A DNA stretch of 64,000 nt from Ochotona curzoniae. Its lineage: Eukaryota > Chordata > Mammalia > Lagomorpha > Ochotonidae. A model generated the notes under the pieces. That model saw nothing but the letters and a program-made list of their open reading frames with translations. It had not been told where the DNA came from and did not search any database. Both the position numbers and the translations under genes were made by a program. This document shows positions 48,600 through 58,815 of this stretch, piece after piece. Positions within the stretch are counted from its first letter, which is position 1, and each line of letters opens with the position of its first letter. The DNA lies in the NCBI RefSeq assembly GCF_017591425.1, contig NW_024467121.1, positions 23,882,707-23,946,706 on the forward strand, read 5' to 3'.

Positions 48600-48850
48600 A
48601 ATGGACATTTACTGTTTGTGAACTGGGCCATAGTCTAATCTCTGCCTTGCTCATTTAGAAAATAAGTTAATATGTGCCTCTCTTATAGGGTGGCTTTGAC
48701 AAGAAAATGAGTTGATGAATATAAGGCTTATTTATATACTACTACAATGGTGCTCTAAGGTGCATAGGCAGGGACTATAGCTGCTTCTGCTTCGTGTTGT
48801 AGTCCTTAGAACCTAGTATATTGACTGGCACGTAATAAGTGCACAGTATA
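48600..48850 (+). repeat. MIR/L2-like ancient repeat
   Basis: CTCTCTTATAGGGTGGCTTTGAC, GAGTTGATGAATATAAGGC and TTAGAACCTAGTATATTGAC with CACGTAATAAGTGC resemble MIR middle and 3' sequence, with an internal gap. Confidence 0.55.
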
Positions 48851-49309
48851 CATTTTTGTACATTTTACTACTGTCAAAGAGGAATTAGATATCTATAATT
48901 TCTTTCAAATTGACATTTGACCACACATTGCTTCTCTTGGTCCTTAAGCTTCATTGTTAAAGCTCATTAAATTTTTGTGCACATTCTGCATTCCTTGAAT
49001 CTTTCAGACTCAAATATTGCATAAGTGAAAAAAATCTAAGTTTGGATTAAAAAGAAAAAGAATTCTAAAAGAAAAATGTATGTATTTTTTCTCAATTATC
49101 TGGCTCTTTAGTCTGTTTAACTAGAAACACAACATCCTTATGGCAATGAATGCTAAACTGAGGACTGGGCCATTGCCTACATTGGAGTTCTGTGGTTGAG
49201 AGCAAATGATGTGTGTCCCTCAATAATGGAAACCAGTTAATTCCTGTCTTTAAAGAACTTTGTGAGACTCAAATGACAAAATACGTACTAGAAGGTGCTG
49301 CGTCAGAAT

Positions 49310-49765
49310 GCATGTAGTGCCCATATGCACCTTTGGCCATGTGATGAAGTTTTTGAGACCCTTCTCAGACTGTTTTGAAATGCATAAATATTAAATAAGT
49401 AGAATGACATGGAATAAAATACTTTAAAATTATGTTGAAATACAATCACCAAAATAGTTTAAAGTGACATAATAACAACAGTTCTTTGTGAACATATTTA
49501 ATGTGACAATTGTGAATTTAGTGATGTAGCGTTTTGAAGTAAGGATGATCCTAGTGCTGTTTCAAGGTATCTGTAGTCGTTGTAATGTAGCTTCTGCTGG
49601 TGCAAAGCACCAACATGCCAGTTCTACCTTGATTTGTGGACTTAAAATTGACAAATGTTAAGCATCCATTCGAGGTTAGTAATTTTTCTTTCTTTCCCAA
49701 GCCTGGCGATTCCTTGAATTCTGTCCATTACCTCCAAGTTTAAGAACTCCTAAACCATAGTAATG
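49310..49765 (+). mobile_element. Ancient DNA-transposon fossil, family uncertain
   Basis: ATGCACCTTTGGCCATGTGA, GTTTTGAAATGCATAAATAT, GTTGAAATACAATCACCAAAAT and GAATTCTGTCCATTACCTCC with TTAAGAACTCCTAAACC recall a known mammalian MITE-like consensus ending in TTAAGAACCCCTG. I cannot fix its name. Confidence 0.5.
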
Positions 49766-50018
49766 CTAATCATTGCAGCAGCAGTATATTTTAAAGGTAG
49801 TATCTGATAAATTATTTTGAATTCAGTTTCGTGAATATTTTTGGATTTAAGCTAAGACTTTGAGTGTCAAAATAGTTCAGTAACATTTCCTGAGAATATT
49901 AATTTCAGAGTATAAACCTTTAGTTAGATGTATAACTTATATAACTGGCTAATCGTGAATGATTGTTTCTGGACCTGTTATGTAAGATATTAAACTTCTT
50001 TTCTAAAATCATTGCCAG

Positions 50019-50196
50019 GATCAGCCAAGATCTTGCTCTCATTGCTCGGGAGATCAACGATGTAGCAGGAGAGATAGATTCAGTGACCTCCTCAGGCACT
50101 GCCCCTAGTACCACAGTAAGCACTGCCGCCACCACCCCTGGCTCTGCCATAGACACTAGAGAAGAGGTAGGAGATCTTCATGGAGAAATGCATAAG
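50019..50196 (+). CDS. CEP170: CEP170 exon G (178 nt, phase 2-0)
   Basis: The acceptor is CATTGCCAG ending at 50018. The first base completes Arg, then the exon reads [59 protein letters not shown]. The donor implied by the human protein is CATAAG|GTTCTT at 50196/50197, a weak match to consensus. A better-looking donor, AGAAGAG|GTAGGA at 50166/50167, lies 30 nt upstream in frame and would drop [10 protein letters not shown]. The first 20 residues continue the helix from exon F with heptad-like I/L/A spacing. The middle is a low-complexity Ser/Thr/Ala/Pro linker. Confidence 0.94.
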
Positions 50197-50837
50197 GTTC
50201 TTTCTTTTCTTGATTTCTTTTGCTTTGAGCTTTTTGCTTCGTTTATTTTGGTTATGTCCATCCTCCCTGTTTGCATGCAGCTCTGCATTTGCCAACTTTT
50301 CTTTACCAAATTTCTTTTATGTTGTTGTAACAAAATGAGTAAAGGCTAGCATTTGGTCTACTGTGAACATAAAGCTATAAAATTTTGTTAAATAAAAACT
50401 TTGCATGCTAATTTCTGATCCAATGTGAGTATCAATTATATCTGAAAGCAAACAAAACTTCAATAAGTAATTGAATAAGTTTCCTTAGAGTTTGGCTGTG
50501 AAAATATTCTGATTAAAAAGATACTTTTATTGTTATTAATTATGATATTTTCATAATCCAAGATAAAAATTCTATAATTTCAGTAATTTAAATATGGATT
50601 ATTGTGTGTATAGCAGTATACACACAAAGTATTTGAAAATTGGATGTGTATAGTATGTGTATATATATATACATAAAATATCAGAATTTTATGTATCATA
50701 AACTTTTAAATTATAAACATTAAATTAGCATGTGTAGGTTATTGCCTGCCCTAAACCAGGACATGTTACTGTACAACTCAGTAGTACTATTTGTATAAAA
50801 TTGTTAAAGAATGTGCCTTTAATGTATAAAAAAACAA

Positions 50838-51135
50838 TGGTACACTCATCCTTGGGTATCCATAGAGCATGATTCCCAGAAACCAAACCAAAAATAAATC
50901 TGAGGATACTCAAGATTATATATATAATGGGATAATATTTACATTTAACCTGTGCATATCCTCTTGCACACTTCAAACCATGCTTAGATTATATATGAAA
51001 TGTCTTGTGAATAGTAGTTAATTGTGCTGTTTGGTAATAATGGCAGGAAAAAAGTGACTGTTCAATACAGATGAGATGACTGGTTTCAGTTTGTGGTTGG
51101 TTGAATCCTTGGGTGCAGAGAACGAACTGCACTCT
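50838..51135 (+). mobile_element. MER2-like Tigger MITE
   Basis: CATCCTTGGGTATCCATAGA, GAGGATACTCAAGATTATAT, CCTGTGCATATCCTCTTGCA, AGTGACTGTTCAATACAGAT, GTTGGTTGAATCCTTGGGTG match the MER2 order from one terminus to the other. Confidence 0.75.
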
Positions 51136-52214
51136 CTGCCATGGCAGATGTTATGATTTTGGATAGAAAAGCAAGCAGAGTTGTTATTTAAAATATAAGT
51201 TCCTATAGTTTGGGAATTGGCCAAACTGCCCTAACTGCCTGTTTTTATGTGGCCTAAAAGTTATTAATGAGTTTTGCATTTTTAAAGAGTAAAATCATCA
51301 TCATCATGATCTATTATTTGAAAATTATATAAAATCCAGATTTTAGTGTCATTCATATAGAGTTTTATCAGAACACAGCCACACTCTTGTGGTTAACTAT
51401 CACCATAACTACTTCAGTGCTGCTGTGACGGAACTCAGTAATTGAGATGCAGTCTCTAGCTGCAAGGCTTAAAGTATTTCTTATTTATCTCTTTACATAA
51501 GAAGTTTGCCAGCCTCCAATATTAGTTATTTTATTGCTCTGTGTTATTTTTATAATCTAGTGTTCTAAATAGTAGCCAAAATGGCTAGCCTTTTTGAAGA
51601 TTTAATTCTAAAATGTGCTTTCTGTTACATTTCCTTCTTTAATCTGTTGTTAATGTTCATTTTGTTTTTCCTTCACGTGTTGTCTAATTTAATAAATGAT
51701 ATTTCATCAGTCTGTGTAGAGTTTTGTTACCACGTTGATCAATTGTGATTGTGTACAAAATTATCCTTATTGGTGAAAAACAAAAAGATCTTATTGGTGG
51801 CAAGACATACACAATTCTTCTGGTACATTTAAAATTATATAATTTTTCTCAGATTTCTAACAAAATTTGTCTAACATGATTATACATTTTCTCTCAGTAA
51901 AATTACTCAAACATTTCATTGAATAGACTTCCATTTTTCCTTTTTTGTTTTATTCCCAAATGTTGTACTAGACTTTATTCCCTCTTCAGTAAACCCAAGT
52001 TACTTAGTATTGTACGTATGTAATTTGCACTGTAGATGGCAGTATATCATTTTTACTAATGTGATTTCTGTAGCACTATTATAGTTTCCTAAGACTTTTT
52101 TGTACTTATTTTCTGGATTTAAATTTTTTTCTTTTGTAAACTTATTTGAAATTTGTGATTAATATATGTTGTGAAGAAATTTGGAACCTGGATATGGCAA
52201 GGAAAAACATGATA

Positions 52215-52518
52215 GGAACTAGAAAAGAAAAAGAAATATATTTTACACTGGTAAAGCAATGTGAGAAAAATGAACTCATTGTCCATTTATATGGCTCAGT
52301 TTTTTCTATTTACCAATCTGTTTTTCATTTGGCAAAAGTAGTATCCATAGAAGAAATGAATTTAAAATAATTGCATATTTTGAATTTTGAAAATAAAGTC
52401 TATATAGATGAACATCTAGCTTTTAAAGGAAATACCTTTGAAACATTTTGAAAAAGAGTAATTGGTTTATTGAAGATGTCATGCTTCTGTTACTACTTGA
52501 GAATGGAATAACTTCTGT
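52215..52518 (+). repeat. Local duplication, copy 1 (upstream of exon H)
   Basis: It shares long identical runs with 54018-54323, for example CTGTTTTTCATTTGGCAAAA, AGTAGTATCCATAGAAGAAA and TTATTGAAGATGTCATGCTT, in the same order and orientation. Confidence 0.93.
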
Positions 52519-52600
52519 CTAATCTTGAAAACTGTAATTTCAAATGCACAGTTTTTCCAATTACTCTGTTTCTCATAATGATTTGCTTTTGTCCTACTAG

Positions 52601-52762
52601 TTGGTTGACCGTGTGTTTGATGAAAGCCTCAACTTCCGAAAGATCCCTCCAGTAGTTAACTCTAAAACACCAGAAGGAAACAACGGCCGCTCCGTGGCTC
52701 AGCCTGCCGAGCCCCCTGATCACTTAACAATTACAAGACGGAGAACCTGGAGTCGCGATGAA
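52601..52762 (+). CDS. CEP170: CEP170 exon H (162 nt, 54 codons, phase 0-0)
   Basis: The acceptor is TTTTGTCCTACTAG ending at 52600 and the donor is GATGAA|GTAAGT at 52762/52763, a near-perfect site. The exon encodes [54 protein letters not shown]. It matches human CEP170 except at [11 protein letters not shown], where the human segment I recall is three residues longer. The RRRTWS sequence is a basophilic kinase-type site. Because it is 54 whole codons, skipping it keeps the frame. A roughly 300-bp intronic sequence ending about 80 bp upstream of this exon is duplicated about 1.3 kb downstream of it. Confidence 0.95.
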
Positions 52763-53554
52763 GTAAGTAAGCCACAAACATTAACAAATGCCAGGAGAAA
52801 TTATTCGGTCAGTAGGGCTAGGGAAAGAGTGTCTAGCCCTATGGAGATAAGATGAAACGTCCCAACATCACACGTACACAAATAATTAACTCCAAATGAA
52901 TGTTGTTCATGAAAAGCAATAAGCAAAGATGTGATACTTTTAGTAAGAAATATGTGAGTAGCTTTCATCATTAAGGTAAGGAATAATTTCTTAAAGGACA
53001 CAAAGTGCTTTGATTCTAAAAGATGATAGTAAGTAAGGAGTACTATCAAAAATACTTTGTTATACCAAAAATATATATAGTTACTAACTTTTGGAAAGCA
53101 TCTTTGGAAAGCCCACAGTTAGCATGTAGGATACATAAAGAAATCCTTCTAATCAGAGAAAAACGTACCAATAGAAAAAAATCTTTGAAAAGCAACAGTA
53201 TTTTACCAAAGAGAAAATACCTAAGACCTGTATAATATGACCCAATATTCCACTTTATGAATAGATAAATCATTTCAAGACTTAAGTGAGATGATTTAAT
53301 AACTGTAGAGTTGGTGGCCAGGAATTTTTAATATTCAGCATTGGAGAGAATGTGAGTGCACAGGATTTCTTATGTGTTGCCAATTTTGGTTAACTTTCAT
53401 TCTGAAAAACAATTTGACATCATCTCCTGATATTAAACCAAAAAAAAGAAAAACAAAAAAAACAAAACCATGATCAAGCACCTGCTGGTGTGTTTATAAG
53501 AGACTGCCTGTCCATCAACAACAGAAAGTTTTGACAAGGGTAATTATACAGCAG

Positions 53555-53960
53555 AACCTACTAATCTGAGGGAAATATATTCTAAGACCTTTGGTGGATA
53601 CTTGAAACAATCGATAACACCAACCCTGGATGGATATAGCGGAGCTTCGAAATGTTTGTGGAAAAATGGAATTAAAAAGCATATTTATTTTGGTTCAAAA
53701 AAAAAACCTTTAGAATCCATGCATGATTTTTTACATAACATTTATTCTCCAAGGATCTCTTAAAGACCCCTTGCATAGTTTTGTCGTAGGTGTATATATT
53801 TATAATAAAACTTGGTTTCTAAATTAGCCACAACAAGTAATTAGCCACAACAAGTAATTAGCAGCAGTAACAATGAAATGGAACATTTACGGCACTGCAT
53901 TATAATAAAAATCAGATGGCTATTTCTCCCTTCCTTCTTCCCTTCCTCCCTCTCCCTGGA
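53555..53960 (+). mobile_element. Tigger-like DNA transposon fragment
   Basis: AAATATATTCTAAGACCTTTGG, GGATACTTGAAACAATCGAT, GTATATATTTATAATAAAAC, TAGCAGCAGTAACAATGAAA follow a remembered Tigger-type consensus. It includes a 17-bp direct repeat (about 53828-53861). Confidence 0.55.
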
Positions 53961-54017
53961 TTCCTCTCTATTGCAAAATTTTTATTATACTATACTTAAC
54001 CTTTAAGGATGTAAGGT

Positions 54018-54323
54018 GGAAACTAAAAAGAAAAAGAAACATATTTTACATAGTAAAAGCAATGTGAGAAAAATGGATTCCTTGTACATTTATGTGGCTC
54101 AGTGCTTTTTATTTACCAATCTGTTTTTCATTTGGCAAAAGTAGTATCCATAGAAGAAATGAATTTAAAATAATTACATATTTTGAATTTTGAAAATGAA
54201 ATCTATGTGGATGAACCCCTAATTAATAAAGGAAATACCTTTAAAACATATTTTGAAAAAGAGTAATTGGTTTATTGAAGATGTCATGCTTCTGTTACTA
54301 TTTAAGAATGGAATAATTTCTGT
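54018..54323 (+). repeat. Local duplication, copy 2 (downstream of exon H)
   Basis: It is the partner of 52215-52518, direct orientation, about 1.8 kb away, with scattered substitutions and short indels. It is flanked on both sides by Tigger-like sequence. Confidence 0.93.
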
Positions 54324-54334
54324 TGTCCAGAATG

Positions 54335-54540
54335 GAATAACATCACGTGTGTGATGAAGGGTAATGAGATGAATGACGTAGGCATTATGACCTAACATTA
54401 GGCTGCTAAGAGTTGCTTGTGTGCACGCACTGTGATTCTGTGACAGTGGATCTGATAACTGACTAATGGACAGATAGCATATACAGTTGTAGATACACTG
54501 AACAAAGGAATGACCCAGGCTACATGACATGTCATCACAC
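54335..54540 (+). mobile_element. Tigger-like DNA transposon fragment, continued
   Basis: CATCACGTGTGTGATGAAGG, GAGATGAATGACGTAGGCAT and ACCTAACATTAGGCTGCTAA continue the same transposon pattern after duplication copy 2. Confidence 0.5.
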
Positions 54541-55037
54541 TACTCAGAATTACATATATTTTGAGATGTTTGAACTGTTTCTTTCTGGAATATTGCTTTT
54601 AATATTTTTGGACTTGGATGACTGCAGATAGCTGGGAACACAGAAAATAAAACCATCCATAAAAGATGCTACTATAGTTGCATTGTTAATAAACAAAAAC
54701 TCAGAAACATAAATAAGTATATAGGCATAAAAAGTGAATATTCAAACTGATATTTTCATCAGTTGAATAAATATAGTTTAATCACCATAGTAGTAAACCG
54801 GATTAAAAAGAAAAAAACAACCCGGGCCCAGTGCAGGAACTATGTTGATATGTAACCGTATAAATGGCATTTAGCAGAATAGCATTAAATGACAAAAATA
54901 AGTTCAAAAAGGTTATTAGATGCTTCTTTGTCATCAATATTTAAAAATGAAAATATAGTTGGGTACTATATTTGAATCGGTAGATGGGCCTTTCTATCTG
55001 TCAAATAAATATAATTTTTAATTCATATATTTTTATG

Positions 55038-55193
55038 CAGGGTCCCAAGGCTTTGGGCCATCCTCAACAGCTTTGAGGCCACAAGCAGGGAGCTGGATGG
55101 GAAGTGGGCTTCTGGGACATGAACTGGTGTCAATATGGGATCCCAGTACGTTCAAGGGGAGGACTTTAGCCACCAGGCTACTGCGCTGGGCCC
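55038..55193 (-). repeat. CSINE head half, antisense
   Basis: GCAGGGTCCCAAGGCTTTGG, GCCACAAGCAGGGAGCTGG, CAATATGGGATCCCAGTACG, GCTACTGCGCTGGGCCCC. The tail half is missing on its 3' side. Confidence 0.88.
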
Positions 55194-55195
55194 CT

Positions 55196-55266
55196 TTTAA
55201 TAAGATTTATTTATTACATTTTATTGGAAAGTCAGATAGACAGAGAGAAGGAGAGGCAGTAAGGAA
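55196..55266 (-). repeat. CSINE tail fragment, antisense
   Basis: TTTTAATAAGATTTATTTAT, TATTGGAAAGTCAGATAGAC, AGAGAGAAGGAGAGGCAG. It is a separate copy directly abutting the previous one and then the L1. Confidence 0.8.
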
Positions 55267-56840
55267 GAGTTTCTTAATTCTTGAATACTTTTAACTTGAG
55301 CCAGCTCTGCTTCCAGCTTTTTGATTGTTTCTTGCTGGTGACAAGAACTATATTCCAATTCTAAGATTGTTTCTTCTGTCTCATTCATTTTATTATTGAG
55401 ATTTTTCTCTGAATTTTTATTTTGCATTATTGCACCCTTCATTTCTAATAATTCAGCTTGATTTTGTTTCAATGTTGCTATTTCCTGTGTGACTTGTTTC
55501 TTTAATTCCTTGACCTCCTATATATGCTGGTTGTTGCTAAGAAACTTTATAATGAGTTTTATGAATTTTGTCTACCCCATTTTATTGATGTATTCCTCAG
55601 TTGACTCTAAGGTTGCTCCTTTGCAGGGGAATCTTCAGTAACATTCATTGTCACTTTGTCTCTTGGTCTTGGTCATTCTACTTCTGGTTAACAGATTCTT
55701 CTCTTTGAGGCAGGTTTCTAAGCTGTGTCACCCACAGGCCTACTGTTGAATTTTACCTGTTGCATTTGGTACCCAGTTCTTTGTTTGCAGTCGCTTGTGC
55801 CTCTCCCTCCAGCTAGTTCCAGGTCTGGTCTCTTGCGTTAGGCTTTCACCACAGTCTCCATAGCCCCAGCTCCTTCCTCACCACTTTCCACCTCCTGTGA
55901 TACCATACCGAGACAGCACTGTTGTCTGTACAACTTTCTCACACTTCCAGTTCAAGCAGTTCCCAGGATTAGGGAGACACCAGTTGTCCTAAATAGGTTA
56001 TTGGTGGTGGTGATCTTGCCAGAACCTGCTGGCCATTAGGTCTGAGGGCCACATGGAACTATTTTGACCCACAGGATGCCAAAGTCCGTATTATTTTCTC
56101 TGTGGGACCAGTGCAATGCACTTAACTAAAAGTGGGTTCACTCCCAGTATAAACACAAGCTCATGCTGTCCTTGCAGTCTCATAGCCTTTGCCACCCTGT
56201 ACAAAATGGCACCTGATAAGCCATTCATGAAGTTCTTTATCTGCTGGCCATTAGGTCTAAGGTCTACCTGGACCTGTTTGGGGTGGAACCTGTAAAATAC
56301 CACATTGGTGCAATGCACTGAGCCAGAAATAAGTTCACTCCCAGCTTAGTGCCTGTGCAGTCCTGTCCCAGAGCCTTTGCCTCTCTACATAAAATAGCAC
56401 CCGATATGGCTTTGGTGGGGGTTTTGGCTGTGAAATCCACCCTGTTCCAGCACCACCTGTTTGGTGTCTGCTGCCCTCTGTATGCTCCTGGTCAAATCAA
56501 ACAAATCAGCCAAATAGCAGTTCCTTTTCCTGGGTTCACCTGCTAAGCTCCCCATGAACCTCCCTTCCCACCTGCTTGCTGGTAGAGTTCTGGCCACTGG
56601 TGGATCACAGACGGCTGCTTACTGAAAGCTGTTGGAGTATCTTGTTATTGCATCAACACACCACTGTCTCCACTGCTTTCCCGTGTCCATTAGTTTCCAA
56701 ATGTCCCTCTGCCATTGGCCTGTACTCTCCTATTACCTGGAATGTGTCCTCTGCTTAACCCTGGCTAATGATTCTCCATCTATTTAAACATGTCCCTGCC
56801 CTGTTCTGCCATCTTGATTCTCTGATGTATCTGTTTCTTT
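55267..56840 (-). mobile_element. Lagomorph L1: 5' UTR and ORF1 N-terminal part, antisense; ORF2 absent
   Basis: On the minus strand a 5' UTR (about 56840-55672) leads to an ATG with a basic ORF1-like start that soon meets a stop. A coiled-coil frame (down to about 55221) follows with residues such as MNETEETILELEYSSCHQQE. Sequence and order match 2345-4035. The 5' UTR contains a unit repeated with a 215-bp period (CTGCTGGCCATTAGGTCT at 56026 and 56241). No endonuclease or reverse-transcriptase sequence is visible. Confidence 0.8.
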
Positions 56841-57420
56841 ATCCACTCCTGTTTTGACAAGCATCTGGGTTCTTTACATGTCTTTGCTATTACAAATTGT
56901 GCTGCTACAAATATAGGATTACAGATCCCTTTCTCATATTCATATTTCATTTTCTTTGAATATATTCATAGAAGTAGGATAGCTGGGTCATGTGGCAGAT
57001 CAATTTTCAGTTCCCGTAACACTCTGCATTCTGATTTCCATAGTGGTTGTACTACTAGCCTGCGCTCCCACAATGTAGGCCAATCTCACTGGAGTTAGGT
57101 GCAACATCAATGTTGTTTGCATTTATATTTCCTGACTACTGGGAGCCTGAATGGTTTTTCATGTCTATTAGCCGTTTGAATTTATTCTTTTGAAAAATGT
57201 TCTTTTCTCTTATGCATTTCTCCATGCAGTTTGCAGTTGTTAATTTTCTGAAGCTCTTTAAAAATCCTGGATCTTAGAACCCTATTGATTATGTAGTGCG
57301 CAAAACCCATTCTGTTGGTTGCTTCTTCACTTTGTTGATTGTTTCCTTTGCTGTACAGGAGCTTTTTAGCATACAACTTCACTGTAATTCTTAGAGAAGT
57401 TTGCTAATCCCTTGTTTTAG
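56840..57420 (-). mobile_element. Older L1 ORF2 end/3' region, antisense
   Basis: TTGCTATTACAAATTGTGCTG, GAAGTAGGATAGCTGGGTCA, ATTTCCATAGTGGTTGTACT and CTCCCACAATGTAGGCCAAT are classic antisense L1 3' wording. Confidence 0.75.
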
Positions 57421-57958
57421 CCATGAATCTCAAATGGAGTAGTACCAATGCCCAGCTTAAGTAGGTTTTAAAATTTTGTGTTTTCCACTGGATTCCTAGA
57501 GAACAAACATGTACATCTTTGTTTTTATATTTTGTGAAATAATAAGTAATAAATTTTGTGCTTATTAGTACTCTCAGAATAGGCTCCACATCAGGGACCC
57601 TAGAATGACATCAAGTGGTCATCCCACATCCTTGACTGGTGTGGTTAAGTTACAGGGAGTGGCTCTCTCCTCCTCTCTCTCCCCTTCCCCCAGGAAGAAT
57701 GGGAAGATTGGAAACAGTTGTCTGATCTTTACCCCATTCCTCGACCTTTCACATCCCAATCGGTGGCTTACACGGACATACATCCTCCTTCACCATGTAA
57801 ACATTATCATAATTAAATCTATTAAAAAATAAAATAAATGTGGTACTTTTAAGTTTTAATTATAATCAACACGAATGCCAAATGCTTCTAAATGCCACTG
57901 TATTTTGCTAATGTTCTGGTAATATTTCAACATCTATGTTTTTGTTTGAATGTTTCAG

Positions 57959-58047
57959 GTCATGGGAGACAATCTGTTGCTGTCGTCTGTCTTTCAGTTC
58001 TCTAGGAAAATAAGACAATCGATAGATAAAACAGCCGGAAAGATCAG
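57959..58047 (+). CDS. CEP170: CEP170 exon I (89 nt, phase 0-2)
   Basis: The acceptor is TGAATGTTTCAG ending at 57958 and the donor is ATCAG|GTATTT at 58047/58048. The exon encodes [29 protein letters not shown] and the first two bases of Arg. It is essentially identical to the remembered human sequence and lies in the conserved C-terminal region that carries centrosome and microtubule association. Confidence 0.95.
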
Positions 58048-58512
58048 GTATTTATGACCCCTTGCCTATGTGAGCAGTCACCTGTTCCTCTTTTCCAAGC
58101 CTGCTATCACAGCTTGTAGAAACCAGAAAAGTCAGTGAAACTGAACCTGACGCTGCCACTGCTTTGCTCTTTACTTTTTAAAGATAATAACTACATGCTA
58201 AACATGCATGCTGGGCAATCGACTCTTTATAATTGAGAATAAATAGCTATAATTGCTTAGATTAACTTTATTATTAGTCATATATGTTTTTGCTTGTCTG
58301 TGGAATAATGGTTGAAGTTAAGATACTTTTAGGGCTTTTTTTGTAAGACTTCAAATTTTAGTTTTATCTTTGTCATTAGCAAAATGACCAATATGAAGCT
58401 CTTCTATCAGTCAATTGATTGAGCAGCTCCTTGCAAATGAAAATGAAGTAAAAACTTCATTTTTAGTTTTGCATTAAAAAGTACTTATTTCTGCATGTTG
58501 ACATTGAAAGTA

Positions 58513-58815
58513 TGGACATGTAGCCTGGTGGCTAAGGTGTCCTACATCCCCCACTGGCATGCCTACATTTGGATTCCTGGCTCTGGCCTCTGATCCCAGC
58601 TTTCTGTCAGTGCCCACCCTGAGAGGCATCAGTGTTACTCAAATGATTGGAAGACCCGATTTGTCTTCCTATTTCCTGGCTCCGGCTTCAGTTCAGCCTT
58701 AACCATTGTATCCAGTGGATGGTGAACCAGATCAGAGCTCTCTCACGCACGTGCACTCTCTCTCTCTCTCTCGCTCTATTTTCTTGCTCCTCAAGTAAAA
58801 ACGTAAGTTTTAAAA
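58513..58815 (+). repeat. Degenerate older CSINE-like element, sense, with (CT)n
   Basis: GTAGCCTGGTGGCTAAGGTG, GCATGCCTACATTTGGATTC, CCAGTGGATGGTGAACCAGA and a (CT)n run at about 58759-58779 follow the order of the older sense SINE. Confidence 0.65.

Larger units (their letters stand above)
39792..50018 (+). other. CEP170: Intron F-G (10.2 kb)
   Basis: It contains a GC-rich block of unknown origin (42380-43960), SINEs at 44500-44836 and 46590-47296 (nested), MIRs (45510-45705, 48600-48850), a Tigger-like fossil (48035-48300) and another DNA-transposon fossil (49310-49765). Open frames at 40760-41149 and 41361-41675 match nothing I recognise and are probably chance. Confidence 0.85.
50197..52600 (+). 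other. CEP170: Intron G-H (2.4 kb)
   Basis: It contains a MER2-like Tigger MITE (50838-51135) and the first copy of a local duplication (52215-52518). The rest is A/T-rich and unremarkable. Confidence 0.85.
52763..57958 (+). other. CEP170: Intron H-I (5.2 kb)
   Basis: It contains split Tigger-like sequence (53555-53960 and 54335-54540) around the second duplication copy (54018-54323), partial SINEs (55038-55266), an antisense lagomorph L1 5' region (55267-56840) and an older antisense L1 3' region (56840-57420). The stretch 57550-57835 ends in an A-rich tail but was not classified. Confidence 0.85.

Noticed and set aside
55221..55472. Second coiled-coil minus-strand ORF as a host gene
   Set aside because: Same L1 ORF1 context; its 3' end runs into a SINE tail.
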